Below are positions 23,523 to 30,789 of a stretch of 31,902 bases of DNA, piece after piece. The translations under genes and the position numbers were made by a program. Under the pieces are notes generated by a model. The model was not told the DNA's origin. It did no database searches and worked only from the letters and a program-made list of their open reading frames with translations. Positions within the stretch are counted from its first letter, which is position 1; every line of letters starts with the position of its first letter. The stretch comes from Lawsonibacter sp. (GTDB taxonomy: Bacteria; Bacillota; Clostridia; Oscillospirales; Oscillospiraceae): the NCBI GenBank assembly GCA_022793355.1, contig JAAWCR010000227.1, positions 1 to 31,902 on the forward strand, in the 5' to 3' direction.

Positions 23523-24232
23523 ACAACCTCTCCCCTCTCCAGCAGGCGCTTCTCACAGGTATTCAAATCTCCCGCATAGGTGATTTTCAGGTTCCCCTGC
23601 TCTCCTGGGATAATTTTCACCTTCCAGCCCCGGCTGTAGGGCAGCTGGCAGCTTCCGCTCATGGCGCAAAGGGCCTCAACCGGCGTATCCCGGTACAGCT
23701 CCAGATACGGCCAGAAGTGAAACCCCTCCGGGGCCTGCCCGGCGAACAAGGTGGATCGGTCCAGCAGGCCGTCCACCCACTGGCCGTCATGACTTGTGTA
23801 GGTGGTGTCGATAATGGGCAGCGCCGGCATCACAGCGGGGGCTTCCTTCAGCTCCTCAACCAGCCGGGTCAGCAGCCCCACGCTGGTTAACGGCCGCGCC
23901 GCGTCCTGAATAATCACCCCGGACAGCTCGCCCTCATCCATAAAACCCTCCGCCGCCAGCAGGCCGTTTCGGATGGACAGCTGACGGTCGGCACCGGCGG
24001 GCGCCACAGCCAGCAGCTTTGTCAGGTGAAACGACTCCTTCCACCGGAGGACTGCCGCTGTCCACTCCGGGGCGGCCGCCACGATTACGCCTTCCACCGC
24101 TCCGCACCGCTCCAGCTGCTCCAGCGTGTGGACAATCACCGGCTTCCCCGCCAGCTCTATGTACTGCTTCGGCAGCTCCCCGCCCATTCTCGTTCCGCTC
24201 CCACCGGAGAGCACCACCGCTATGCTTTTCAA
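23519..24232 (-). CDS. IspD/TarI-family cytidylyltransferase
   Basis: The 237-residue protein carries the signature VVLSGGSGTRMGGELPKQYI at about 7-26 and IIQDAARPLTSVGLLTRLVE near the middle (Asp/Arg of the active site), then DRSTLFAGQAPEGFHFWPYL and KVKIIPGEQGNLKITYAGDL near the end, where IspD has T-x-P-x-D-L. The family includes IspD (methylerythritol phosphate) and TarI/Bcs1 (ribitol 5-phosphate). Pairing with a TarJ-like dehydrogenase and an epimerase-like gene favours a CDP-alditol role over isoprenoid synthesis, but a housekeeping IspD elsewhere would have to be confirmed. The start is TTG, sharing TTGA with the upstream stop. Confidence 0.85.
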   Translation of the reverse strand: MKSIAVVLSGGSGTRMGGELPKQYIELAGKPVIVHTLEQLERCGAVEGVIVAAAPEWTAAVLRWKESFHLTKLLAVAPAGADRQLSIRNGLLAAEGFMDEGELSGVIIQDAARPLTSVGLLTRLVEELKEAPAVMPALPIIDTTYTSHDGQWVDGLLDRSTLFAGQAPEGFHFWPYLELYRDTPVEALCAMSGSCQLPYSRGWKVKIIPGEQGNLKITYAGDLNTCEKRLLERGEVV

Positions 24233-24891
24233 AATCTCAGCTCCCGAATGTTTTGCAGGGTCTCCCCGTAGGGTTGACCCTTTCCAAACAGCAGCGTGGT
24301 CCCCAGCACGAAGCCCTGCACTCCCTTGGGGGCGTACTCCAATATCTTGTCCGCGCCACAGGCCCCGTCCCAGTAGATTTCAAACTCCATATCCTCTTTC
24401 AGCGCCAGCAGCTTGGTAATCTTTTTCCCCACATAGGGCAGATACATCTGCCCCGCGTTCCCAGGATTCACCGACATCACCAGCACCTTTTTCACAATCC
24501 GCAGCATCTCCATTACCGTCTCCACCGAGGTTCCCGGGTTGATGGCGATGCCGGGAATCATCCCCGCGTTGATGATGGCCTGAAGGGTGGTGGAGGGGTG
24601 GTACTCCGCCTCCGGATGGATGTAGACCGTATCCCCCGGCCGCAGATTGGACAGAAACAACCCTATCCGCGTGTTGGGGTGCTCTACCATCAGATGCACA
24701 TCCAGCGGCCGGGAGGCGGCCCCGGCAATGTACCGCATGTCGTTCAGCGACATGGCGTAGTTGGGCACATACCGCCCGTCCATAATGTCGATGTGGAAGG
24801 AGTCGATCCCCCCCTCCTCCAACTCCCGGACTTCCTTCTCCAAATTTCCGTAGTTGGCGCACATCATGGACGCCATCAATTCAAATTCCAT
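24229..24891 (-). CDS. Ribulose-phosphate 3-epimerase-family protein
   Basis: The 220-residue TIM barrel matches Rpe length and motifs: LMASMMCANYGNLEKEVREL, DSFHIDIMDGRYVPNYAMSL, PLDVHLMVEHPNTRIG, VMSVNPGNAGQMYLPYV and a final phosphate loop GFVLGTTLLFGKG. The usual VDGGI near the end is replaced by WDGACGADKI, so substrate preference may be altered. Rpe interconverts ribulose and xylulose 5-phosphates; next to the TarI/TarJ-like pair it may supply a pentulose phosphate for the alditol. The ATG at 24891 is used because the longer open frame overlaps the PHP gene and lacks family sequence. Confidence 0.87.
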   Translation of the reverse strand: MEFELMASMMCANYGNLEKEVRELEEGGIDSFHIDIMDGRYVPNYAMSLNDMRYIAGAASRPLDVHLMVEHPNTRIGLFLSNLRPGDTVYIHPEAEYHPSTTLQAIINAGMIPGIAINPGTSVETVMEMLRIVKKVLVMSVNPGNAGQMYLPYVGKKITKLLALKEDMEFEIYWDGACGADKILEYAPKGVQGFVLGTTLLFGKGQPYGETLQNIRELRF

Positions 24892-24901
24892 GGTTTTCTC
24901 C

Positions 24902-25714
24902 TTATAAAAGCCAGTCCAGCTCCAGCTCCCACGCCGCCAGGGGGTTTTGGGGCTTGTTCTTCTCTCCGTGGAAGTCGCTGCCGCCGGTGGCATGCAGGCC
25001 GTATTTTTTTGCCAATGCGAGATATTCCGCTGTCTGAGCCCGGGTGTGGATAGGGTAATAGCACTCAATGGCGTCCAGGCCATAGCTCTTGAGCCGTTTT
25101 ACCAGTTCCTCCAGCGTCTCCTCCCCATTCAGTACAATTTGATAAGGGTGAGCCAGCGAGACCTTTCCACCTGCCGCCTTGATGCGCTCTACACACTCCT
25201 GTGCAGAAGGCTTTGTCCCCTTCTCAATCTCCTGAAACTCCGGGGTGTCCAGATAGCGGTCAAAGGCTTCCTTGCGAGTTGCGACATAGCCATGCTTCAG
25301 CATGACCATGGCAAAGTGAGGCCGCCCTACCGAGCCGCCGGCCGCCTCCTCGTCCACCTCATCCAGCGGGATTTTCACCCCCTTCGTCCACAGAAAATCC
25401 CGAATGCGGTACTTCCGATCGTCCCGTCCGCCCTTCAGGCTGTCAAACCAGTCCTGAAGAACCGGAACCGAAAAGCCATACCCCAGGATGTGCAGATTCA
25501 GGCAGTCGTCCGCACTCAATTCCACACCGGTCACCACTCGCAGGCCCAGCCGCTCACCGACCGCCCGGCCCTCGTCCACACCGCTCACACTGTCGTGGTC
25601 GGTAAGAGCCCAGACCTCTGCGCCACGCTCTTTTACCAGCTTTGCCAGCTCCGCTGGCGCGTACTGCCCGTCGGACGCTGTGCTGTGGGTATGCAAATCA
25701 GCTCTGTAAACCAT
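24902..25714 (-). CDS. PHP-domain metal-dependent phosphoesterase
   Basis: The 270-residue PHP protein has DLHTHSTASDGQYAPAELAK at the N-terminus (first metal His pair), ALTDHDSVSGVDEGRAVGER, GVELSADDCLNLHILGYGF, a late SLAHPYQIVLNG and the terminal GGSDFHGEKNKPQ. The order matches the TrpH/YciV-like nucleoside and phosphate-ester phosphatases. A housekeeping role such as 3'-phosphoadenosine phosphate hydrolysis is known for relatives. In the island it could recycle 3'-phosphoadenosine 5'-phosphate left by a sulfotransferase, or dephosphorylate a sugar intermediate; both are inference. ATG start after GGAGGG, ten bases downstream of the kinase gene. Confidence 0.85.
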   Translation of the reverse strand: MVYRADLHTHSTASDGQYAPAELAKLVKERGAEVWALTDHDSVSGVDEGRAVGERLGLRVVTGVELSADDCLNLHILGYGFSVPVLQDWFDSLKGGRDDRKYRIRDFLWTKGVKIPLDEVDEEAAGGSVGRPHFAMVMLKHGYVATRKEAFDRYLDTPEFQEIEKGTKPSAQECVERIKAAGGKVSLAHPYQIVLNGEETLEELVKRLKSYGLDAIECYYPIHTRAQTAEYLALAKKYGLHATGGSDFHGEKNKPQNPLAAWELELDWLL

Positions 25715-25723
25715 TCCACCCTC

Positions 25724-26260
25724 CTACTTCACTTCAAAAAATTCCAACAGACGGTCTACAATCTCCTCCGGCGTCTCCTGTCCGTCGTTCTGTACCACGA
25801 TGCTGGAGTGGCCCGGCTCGTCCCAAGGAAGGTCCACTCCCACCACATTTTTTGTTTTCGATGAGTACAGCTTCTTCTGGTCCCGGCGGTACAGCGTCTC
25901 AGGGGTCACTTTCAGGTATATCTCCCGGTAATTCTCAATATTTTCCCGATTCCACGCCCGCACCTCCGTGTACATGGAGATGCTGCATATCACCACGTCC
26001 TGCCCTTCCTCCGCCAGATCCCTGCACCGCCGGAAGGTGCCCCATGCCCCGGACTTCCGGGCCTGCGTGGTATACCGGTCCTCCAGCAGCACCGTCCCGT
26101 CCGACGCGCTATGACCCGCCTGGGTCCGGGTCTGGTCGCCGTCTATCAGAACCGCGTCCGGCTTTTTCTCCAGCAGCCGCCGATAAAACAGCCCACCGAT
26201 GGTGGTCTTGCCCGCACCGGCTAAGCCCGTGAAGAAATAGACCGTTCCTTTTTCTCTCAT
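25724..26260 (-). CDS. CysC-like kinase (adenylylsulfate-kinase family)
   Basis: The 178-residue P-loop protein has FFTGLAGAGKTTIGGLFYRR, AVLIDGDQTR, and a C-terminal NVVGVDLPWDEPGHSS with VVQNDG. This fold converts adenylylsulfate to PAPS in canonical CysC. However, the middle reads CSISMYTEVRAWNRENIENY then YLKV...RRDQKKLYS. That resembles the capsule-locus subgroup that includes the Campylobacter CDP-diamidate kinase more than the canonical ISPFRADR block. Substrate is therefore open: PAPS for the neighbouring sulfotransferase-like protein, or phosphorylation of a CDP-linked intermediate. Confidence 0.82.
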   Translation of the reverse strand: MREKGTVYFFTGLAGAGKTTIGGLFYRRLLEKKPDAVLIDGDQTRTQAGHSASDGTVLLEDRYTTQARKSGAWGTFRRCRDLAEEGQDVVICSISMYTEVRAWNRENIENYREIYLKVTPETLYRRDQKKLYSSKTKNVVGVDLPWDEPGHSSIVVQNDGQETPEEIVDRLLEFFEVK

Positions 26261-26277
26261 ACGTTACGTTTCCCTTC

Positions 26278-28296
26278 CTAGTGGTACAGCGGCTGCTCCA
26301 GCAGCGCCGGGTCCAGCTCCAGCTTAGGCATCATGTGCAGGGGCTGTCCATTTTTTCCAATAAAGTACAGATTTTCCATCAGAATATCCACAGTATTCTC
26401 CCGGTTGGTCAGAACCTCGCCCATATAATGATCCAGCATCTGCTGCTGCACCGTCTCCTCCAGGCTGTTTTCCGCGGTTCCCCCGCTGTGGGTTACCTTC
26501 GCCACCGCAAATACCAGCTTCCAGGTTTTCCGCATGTAGCTGTCCATCACGTCAAACCCCTTGAGCAGTTCCTTTACCTGTTCCACGCTCATCGGCTTCC
26601 CGTCGTAATACTGGAAATCATAGCCGTAATACGCATAAGCGTCCCGAAGGAAATACTCGATAAAAATCCGCTCCTTGTCGTTGACAAACTCGTCGTAGGT
26701 CCGGTACACCGACACCGGGTCAAATCCCTTCGTCTCCGGGTGGGGGTCCTTCTTTCCGTGGTCGGAACAGTAGGTCATACTCTCCGTATAGGGCAGATCC
26801 AGAAAAGCGGACAACGCGGTAAAGGTGGCGGTGGGGTTCAGCTTGCCGTCTTCAAACCGCACAATCACGCTGTCCCGGTAGATTCTGTCCTGCTTGTCAA
26901 TCATGAAGCTGCGGTTGAGAATACGCTCCGACACCGCGTCCGTGATAATGGTGGGGGTATCATGTTCGCCCAGGTTCTTGTTTGCCTCCTCCGCCTTGAA
27001 ATTCATGAACCGCACCGTGCCGCCGTGGCTGGTGGTGGGGCGGCGCATGGGGGTAAAGGTCTTGATGTATTTAAAGCCCAGAAACAGCGGGGAGTTGCGC
27101 ACCGTCTCATACATTTCCGAGTATAGCCTCGCCCGGTTTTTCACGTCCGCCTTCAGCGAGTACACAATTGTCGAGAAGTGGGGTTGGAAGAACAGCGCCG
27201 GTACGATCCGGGATTCCCGGTCAATAAACTTCGTATACTCCTTCTGATACAGGTACATCGCCACCAGGATATCCTTGTCCGTGCGGCTGCGGTTGTGGTA
27301 CAGCTCCTCAATCAGCCGGGGCTCATTCCAATTATCAAAGGATTGCAGCGCCTCCGCCAGGCTGTCGCAGCCGTCTATGATGTCCCGCACCTTCGCCACC
27401 GTCTCCTGTACATTCGACATCATGATAGACGGCATCATAATTAGGTTGGGGTGGGCGTCGAATACCTCGTTGAACAGGTCGCCGCCGTTGTGGCTGCTCA
27501 GCTGGGTGTGCCAGATAATCTTCGTGACCTCCCGGATGGCCAGGGGCTTCACGTTCATCCCGCTGTAGTCGATGTTGAACCGCGCCTTGAAGTCGATAGG
27601 ATACTGCTCGATTTCCTCCTCGAAAAGGAAAACGACCTTCTTCTCCTCCAACAGCGGCTTCATGTTCAGGCAGGTCAGATAGGCGCAGAATTCCGCCCAG
27701 CTGCTATAATGCAGATAGATATGGTTCTCCCGGGCCACGTCCTCGCTGCGGCGCACGTTGTCCCGGAGATACTCCAGTTCATACTGCGAATAAACATCCT
27801 GTGCCAGGATGGGGTTGTCCAAATTTTTGAAAAAGTAGTGCCGGATTACCGTTTCCTTGAAATTTATATAGTCGCCAAACCGCTCCTCCTCCATGTAATA
27901 CGGCGTATAGCTGTTGTCGTCGTAAGGGTAGAAACGGATGGGTAAATCCTCAAATTTTAAAAAGTCCTTGCGGAATATGTAGGGATATTTCTCCAGCAGC
28001 GCGCAGTTTTTCCGATAGCGCGTCTGGATCAGCTTCACGTTGGGGGCGTAAAAGGCCCCGTCCATCACCTGCAAAATGTCCTCCTTGCAGAAGCCCTTGT
28101 TATACAGGTCACGGAATACGGTGTAGGATATTTTATAGTTGTCCCCGCTCCCGAATTGCAGGATGTACAGCGCCGCCTCCAGCTCCATTCCTGGGTCTGT
28201 GCCGTCGCTCTCATGCAGGGCCAGGGTGTAGGCCTCGCAGGCCTTCGCCGTCTCATCCAGCTGCGCGAGCTTCCGCGCAATCTCCAATGCTCTCAT
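26278..28296 (-). CDS. Large sulfotransferase-like protein
   Basis: The 672-residue protein of unknown specificity has an N-terminal 110 residues that are helical (MRALEIARKLAQLDETAKAC, TPR-like). Two features in the second half look like a sulfotransferase. LSSHNGGDLFNEVFDAHPNL at about 266-285 fits the 5'-phosphosulfate loop region (G-T-x-L...HP), though without the usual Lys/Ser. SVIVRFEDGKLNPTATFTAL leading into FLDLP at 476-502 matches the VRYEDLxxNPxxTxxxLxxFLGLP pattern. No signal peptide or membrane segment is seen. The ATG at 28296 is chosen for AAGGAGA upstream; a longer frame would cross the flagellin terminator. It lies directly after flagellin and before the CysC-like kinase. Confidence 0.6.
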   Translation of the reverse strand: MRALEIARKLAQLDETAKACEAYTLALHESDGTDPGMELEAALYILQFGSGDNYKISYTVFRDLYNKGFCKEDILQVMDGAFYAPNVKLIQTRYRKNCALLEKYPYIFRKDFLKFEDLPIRFYPYDDNSYTPYYMEEERFGDYINFKETVIRHYFFKNLDNPILAQDVYSQYELEYLRDNVRRSEDVARENHIYLHYSSWAEFCAYLTCLNMKPLLEEKKVVFLFEEEIEQYPIDFKARFNIDYSGMNVKPLAIREVTKIIWHTQLSSHNGGDLFNEVFDAHPNLIMMPSIMMSNVQETVAKVRDIIDGCDSLAEALQSFDNWNEPRLIEELYHNRSRTDKDILVAMYLYQKEYTKFIDRESRIVPALFFQPHFSTIVYSLKADVKNRARLYSEMYETVRNSPLFLGFKYIKTFTPMRRPTTSHGGTVRFMNFKAEEANKNLGEHDTPTIITDAVSERILNRSFMIDKQDRIYRDSVIVRFEDGKLNPTATFTALSAFLDLPYTESMTYCSDHGKKDPHPETKGFDPVSVYRTYDEFVNDKERIFIEYFLRDAYAYYGYDFQYYDGKPMSVEQVKELLKGFDVMDSYMRKTWKLVFAVAKVTHSGGTAENSLEETVQQQMLDHYMGEVLTNRENTVDILMENLYFIGKNGQPLHMMPKLELDPALLEQPLYH

Positions 28297-28318
28297 TTCA
28301 GGCGTCTCCTTTTCGCTC

Positions 28319-28355
28319 AAAAAAGGGGGCCGGGCGCAGGGCCCGGCCCCCCTTT
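28319..28355 (-). terminator. Rho-independent terminator after flagellin
   Basis: An 11-bp perfect stem, GGGGGCCGGGC at 28325-28335 and GCCCGGCCCCC at 28341-28351 around a five-base loop, is followed on the minus strand by six T (28319-28324). It ends the flagellin transcript and lies only about 25 bases before the start codon of the sulfotransferase-like gene. Expression of the island would therefore need read-through or its own promoter. Confidence 0.88.
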
Positions 28356-28392
28356 GACTATGCGTATTGGGATGATGGTCAGCTGCGGACGA

Positions 28393-28442
28393 ATTAGCCC
28401 AGCAGCTGGAGAACGCCCTGAGGCACCTGGTTCGCCTGGGCC
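28393..28442 (-). repeat. Second, displaced copy of the flagellin 3' end
   Basis: These 50 bases are identical to 28608-28657, the last codons and stop of the flagellin gene. On the minus strand they again encode QANQVPQGVLQLLG and a stop, preceded here by in-frame DASA. The copy sits between flagellin and its terminator. It is either a remnant of a tandem flagellin gene lost by deletion or the displaced end left by an insertion. Confidence 0.9.
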
Positions 28443-28607
28443 GAGGCGTCGCTCGCTTCGTATCACTCGCTTTCGGCAATTGCCAAAAGCTCCTTCACTC
28501 CGCTGCTCCGCCTCCCCCAGCGCGACCCACTTTCGCTGGGCTCGCGCTGGGTTCCCGACGGCCATGCTGCCCCAGGCTGATACGTTCTGCGCTGTTCTTA
28601 AGCCGCT
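28443..28607. other. 165-base spacer bounded by the flagellin-end repeats
   Basis: A segment between the two 50-base direct copies with no supported gene. It contains AGCGAGTGATACGAAGCGAG on the minus strand and a GCGCGACCCAC...GTGGG...GCGC palindromic stretch around 28515-28550. This word use is unlike the flanking flagellin and resembles dispersed intergenic repeats of this bacterial group. Confidence 0.55.
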
Positions 28608-28608
28608 A

Positions 28609-30258
28609 TTAGCCCAGCAGCTGGAGAACGCCCTGAGGCACCTGGTTCGCCTGGGCCAGCATGGCCTGGGCGGACTGAACCAGGATGTTGTTCTTCACGT
28701 AGCTCATCATCTCTTCGGCCACGTCGGTGTCGCGGATGGTGGACTCGGCGTCCTGGATGTTCTCCGCCATCACGGACAGGTTGTTCTGGGTGTGCTCCAG
28801 ACGGTTCTGGATAGCGCCCAGGTCGCCGCGGGTAGCGGACACGCTGTTGATGGCCTTCTTGATCCGCTCGATGGCGTCAGCCGCGCCGGCCTGGTTGCCG
28901 ATGTCGATATCCCCGATGCCCAGAGCGTCCACGTGCATATCGCTGATATACACGCCCATCTGGTTGAAGCCGTCGGCGGTATCGCCAATCTGCAGGGTCA
29001 GGCCGTTGCCCTTCATGTCGCCGGAGGCGCTGTACTGCACCAGGCCGGTCCAGTCCGCGTCGGAGGTGGCGGCAGTCGTGCCGACCATGTCGTTGTTGTA
29101 GGGCCGGTTCACCAGCTTCTCAGTCAGCTTGACGGAGGCGCCGGCGTTGCTGGTGGTCACCTGGAACCAGGAGTTGTTCTTGGCGACCTGGGACAGCACC
29201 CGGGCGGCCTCGGTGGCCAGGCTGGAGGCGTCCGCCTTCATGTGGCTCAGGTCGATCACGTTACGACCGGTGACCTTGCTGTTCTTACCCACCTTGAAGG
29301 TGTACACTTCCTTGCCGATCTTGATCTGAGCGCCGTCCTTCACCAATCCGCTCAGGCTGAAGGTAGCCTGGGCATACTTGGCTGCGTCCGCCTTGATGGC
29401 CTGCTTCTCCACGGTAACGCCCTCGGGGAAGCCTTGGTTGCCCATGGAGGAGGCGCCATTCACGCCGGACACGGTCACGTTCATGGCCGCCTTGAAGTCG
29501 CTGGTGGGCACGTTCTTCATGGTCAGGGTAATCTTGGAGCCGTTCACCTCGACCTTGAACTTCACGCCGCTGATGGACACAACACCGCCGCTGACCTTCT
29601 CGAAATTGGTGCCAATCACCGTGGCGGGCTTGGTCTTGGAGGCATTGTCAACCTTTGCGATGGCGACGGTCTGACCGCCCACCTTAATGGAGACGGTGCC
29701 AACGGAGGTCATAACCGCTTTGAAGTTCTTCATGTCGATGGAGTACACGCCCTTCTGGGCCGCTCTCACATCGGTGGTGGCGTCGCGGACAGCAGTGACA
29801 TCAATATCCACCGCGGTGCTGTCGCTGCCGCTGCCCTGGGAACCGTCCAGCAGCTTGATGCCGTTGAAGTTGGCGCTGTCGTCGATGCGGTTGATTTCCT
29901 CCTTCAGGGCCTCAACCTCTTTCAGCAGGTTCTCGCGGTCCACCTCGACCTGATAGGTGCCGGAGGCGGACTGGGTGGCCAGGTAGTCCATGCGGTTGAG
30001 CATGTCCTGAACTTCCTGCATGGCGCCCTCAGCGGTCTTTACCAGGGAAATGCCGTCCTTGACGTTCTTGGTGGCGGCATTCAGGCCAGTAATCTGGGCA
30101 CGCATCTTCTCGGAAATGGCCAGACCGGCGGCGTCGTCGCCGGCGCGGTTAATCTTGTAACCGGAAGACAGCTTCTCCAGGTTCCCGGACAGCTTACGGG
30201 TGTTGATGTTGTAGTTGCGGTAGGCATTCATAGCCATAATATTGTGTTGTACGCGCAT
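28609..30258 (-). CDS. fliC: Flagellin
   Basis: The 549-residue flagellin has canonical ends: MRVQHNIMAMNAYRNYNINT with KLSGNLEKLSSGYKINRAGD and DAAGLAISEKMRAQITGLN (D0/D1), and C-terminal LEHTQNNLSVMAENIQDAES, RDTDVAEEMMSYVKNNILVQ, ANQVPQGVLQLLG. The middle 300 residues (about 170-450) are a large variable domain rich in Ser, Thr, Asn and Val, exposed in the filament and a natural glycosylation surface. Clostridial flagellins are often shorter, so the insert is sizable. ATG with AAAGGAGT upstream; a sigma-28-type promoter drives a 345-base leader. All downstream island genes run the same way, suggesting that some act on this protein. Confidence 0.97.
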   Translation of the reverse strand: MRVQHNIMAMNAYRNYNINTRKLSGNLEKLSSGYKINRAGDDAAGLAISEKMRAQITGLNAATKNVKDGISLVKTAEGAMQEVQDMLNRMDYLATQSASGTYQVEVDRENLLKEVEALKEEINRIDDSANFNGIKLLDGSQGSGSDSTAVDIDVTAVRDATTDVRAAQKGVYSIDMKNFKAVMTSVGTVSIKVGGQTVAIAKVDNASKTKPATVIGTNFEKVSGGVVSISGVKFKVEVNGSKITLTMKNVPTSDFKAAMNVTVSGVNGASSMGNQGFPEGVTVEKQAIKADAAKYAQATFSLSGLVKDGAQIKIGKEVYTFKVGKNSKVTGRNVIDLSHMKADASSLATEAARVLSQVAKNNSWFQVTTSNAGASVKLTEKLVNRPYNNDMVGTTAATSDADWTGLVQYSASGDMKGNGLTLQIGDTADGFNQMGVYISDMHVDALGIGDIDIGNQAGAADAIERIKKAINSVSATRGDLGAIQNRLEHTQNNLSVMAENIQDAESTIRDTDVAEEMMSYVKNNILVQSAQAMLAQANQVPQGVLQLLG

Positions 30259-30605
30259 GATTTTGACTCCTTTCGTCTTTTAGTGTGCCTGACGCTTCCT
30301 TGCAATAAGGCACAGATCTGTGGTGCGCCGCCTCCCGGTATCCGGCCGGACTGCCAGAGTACAGCGCGTTACTATATTTCAACCGACTCGTCAGTCGGGT
30401 GAAACCGCACAGCGCTTGCTTGCATCGTCATAATATTTTGGACGACCTTTCAGGCTTTGAACGTGCGCACACGTCCTCGCCAGAAAACTGCTGAATAGGC
30501 TTGTGTGCTGGAGATGCGCCGACTCACTGCGAGAGAGTTGTTTTCCCAAGCAATGAATTGATTAAAAAGTATAATTTTCGGTCTAAAGTTGTTTCTGCGT
30601 TTTCT
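30259..30605 (-). promoter_or_regulatory. Long structured 5' leader of the flagellin mRNA
   Basis: The predicted transcript start near 30605 leaves about 345 untranslated bases before the flagellin ATG. The leader contains a perfect CCGACT-GACG-AGTCGG hairpin (30383-30398) and CCGG-rich pairings near 30330-30350. I compared it by eye with c-di-GMP aptamers and the hammerhead core and found no match, so any regulatory role is unassigned. Confidence 0.55.
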
Positions 30606-30612
30606 TATAATT

Positions 30613-30639
30613 TAATCGGCTCATTTTTAAAAAACTTTA
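30613..30639 (-). promoter_or_regulatory. Sigma-28 (SigD/FliA) flagellin promoter
   Basis: On the minus strand the sequence reads TAAA (30639-30636), exactly 15 bases, then GCCGATTA (30620-30613). The consensus for the flagellar sigma factor is TAAA-N15-GCCGATAA, so only one base differs. An AT-rich tract upstream could act as an UP element. Confidence 0.9.
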
Positions 30640-30722
30640 GGCTTTTTTGAAAATTTTTTTCATGGTATTATGCGGCATTTAATTGCGTTCTAAATATATA
30701 TAATTTGAACATTGTTGATATT

Positions 30723-30776
30723 ATAAAATGTATCTCCCCTGTTGAAGCTGAATTCAACAGGGGAGATACATTTTAT
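30723..30776. repeat. Perfect 24-bp inverted repeat with six-base loop
   Basis: Arms 30723-30746 and 30753-30776 are exact reverse complements (each includes TATCTCCCCTGTTGAA) around GCTGAA. It sits where the recombinase relic loses its reading frame and about 85 bases upstream of the flagellin promoter. It lacks a clean T-run ending, so a small palindromic insertion or cruciform-forming site is as likely as a terminator. Confidence 0.9.
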
Positions 30777-30789
30777 GGAGTTTGGGAGC

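Noticed and set aside
28317..28565. 82-residue ORF downstream of flagellin on the minus strand
   Set aside because: It runs through the displaced flagellin end and the terminator in another frame; Arg/Gly/Pro-rich repeat translation, not a gene.
28156..30402. 748-codon plus-strand open frame opposite flagellin
   Set aside because: It is the antisense shadow of a GC-rich flagellin gene with no ribosome site or family match.
30361..30420. CTGACGA...GAAA string in the flagellin leader suggestive of a hammerhead ribozyme
   Set aside because: The bases between CTGACGA and GAAA cannot form stem II; the region instead makes a simple CCGACT/AGTCGG hairpin.
30259..30605. c-di-GMP (GEMM) riboswitch before flagellin
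   Set aside because: The conserved CACGCA...CAAACC and GGGACGCAAAGCC blocks are absent.
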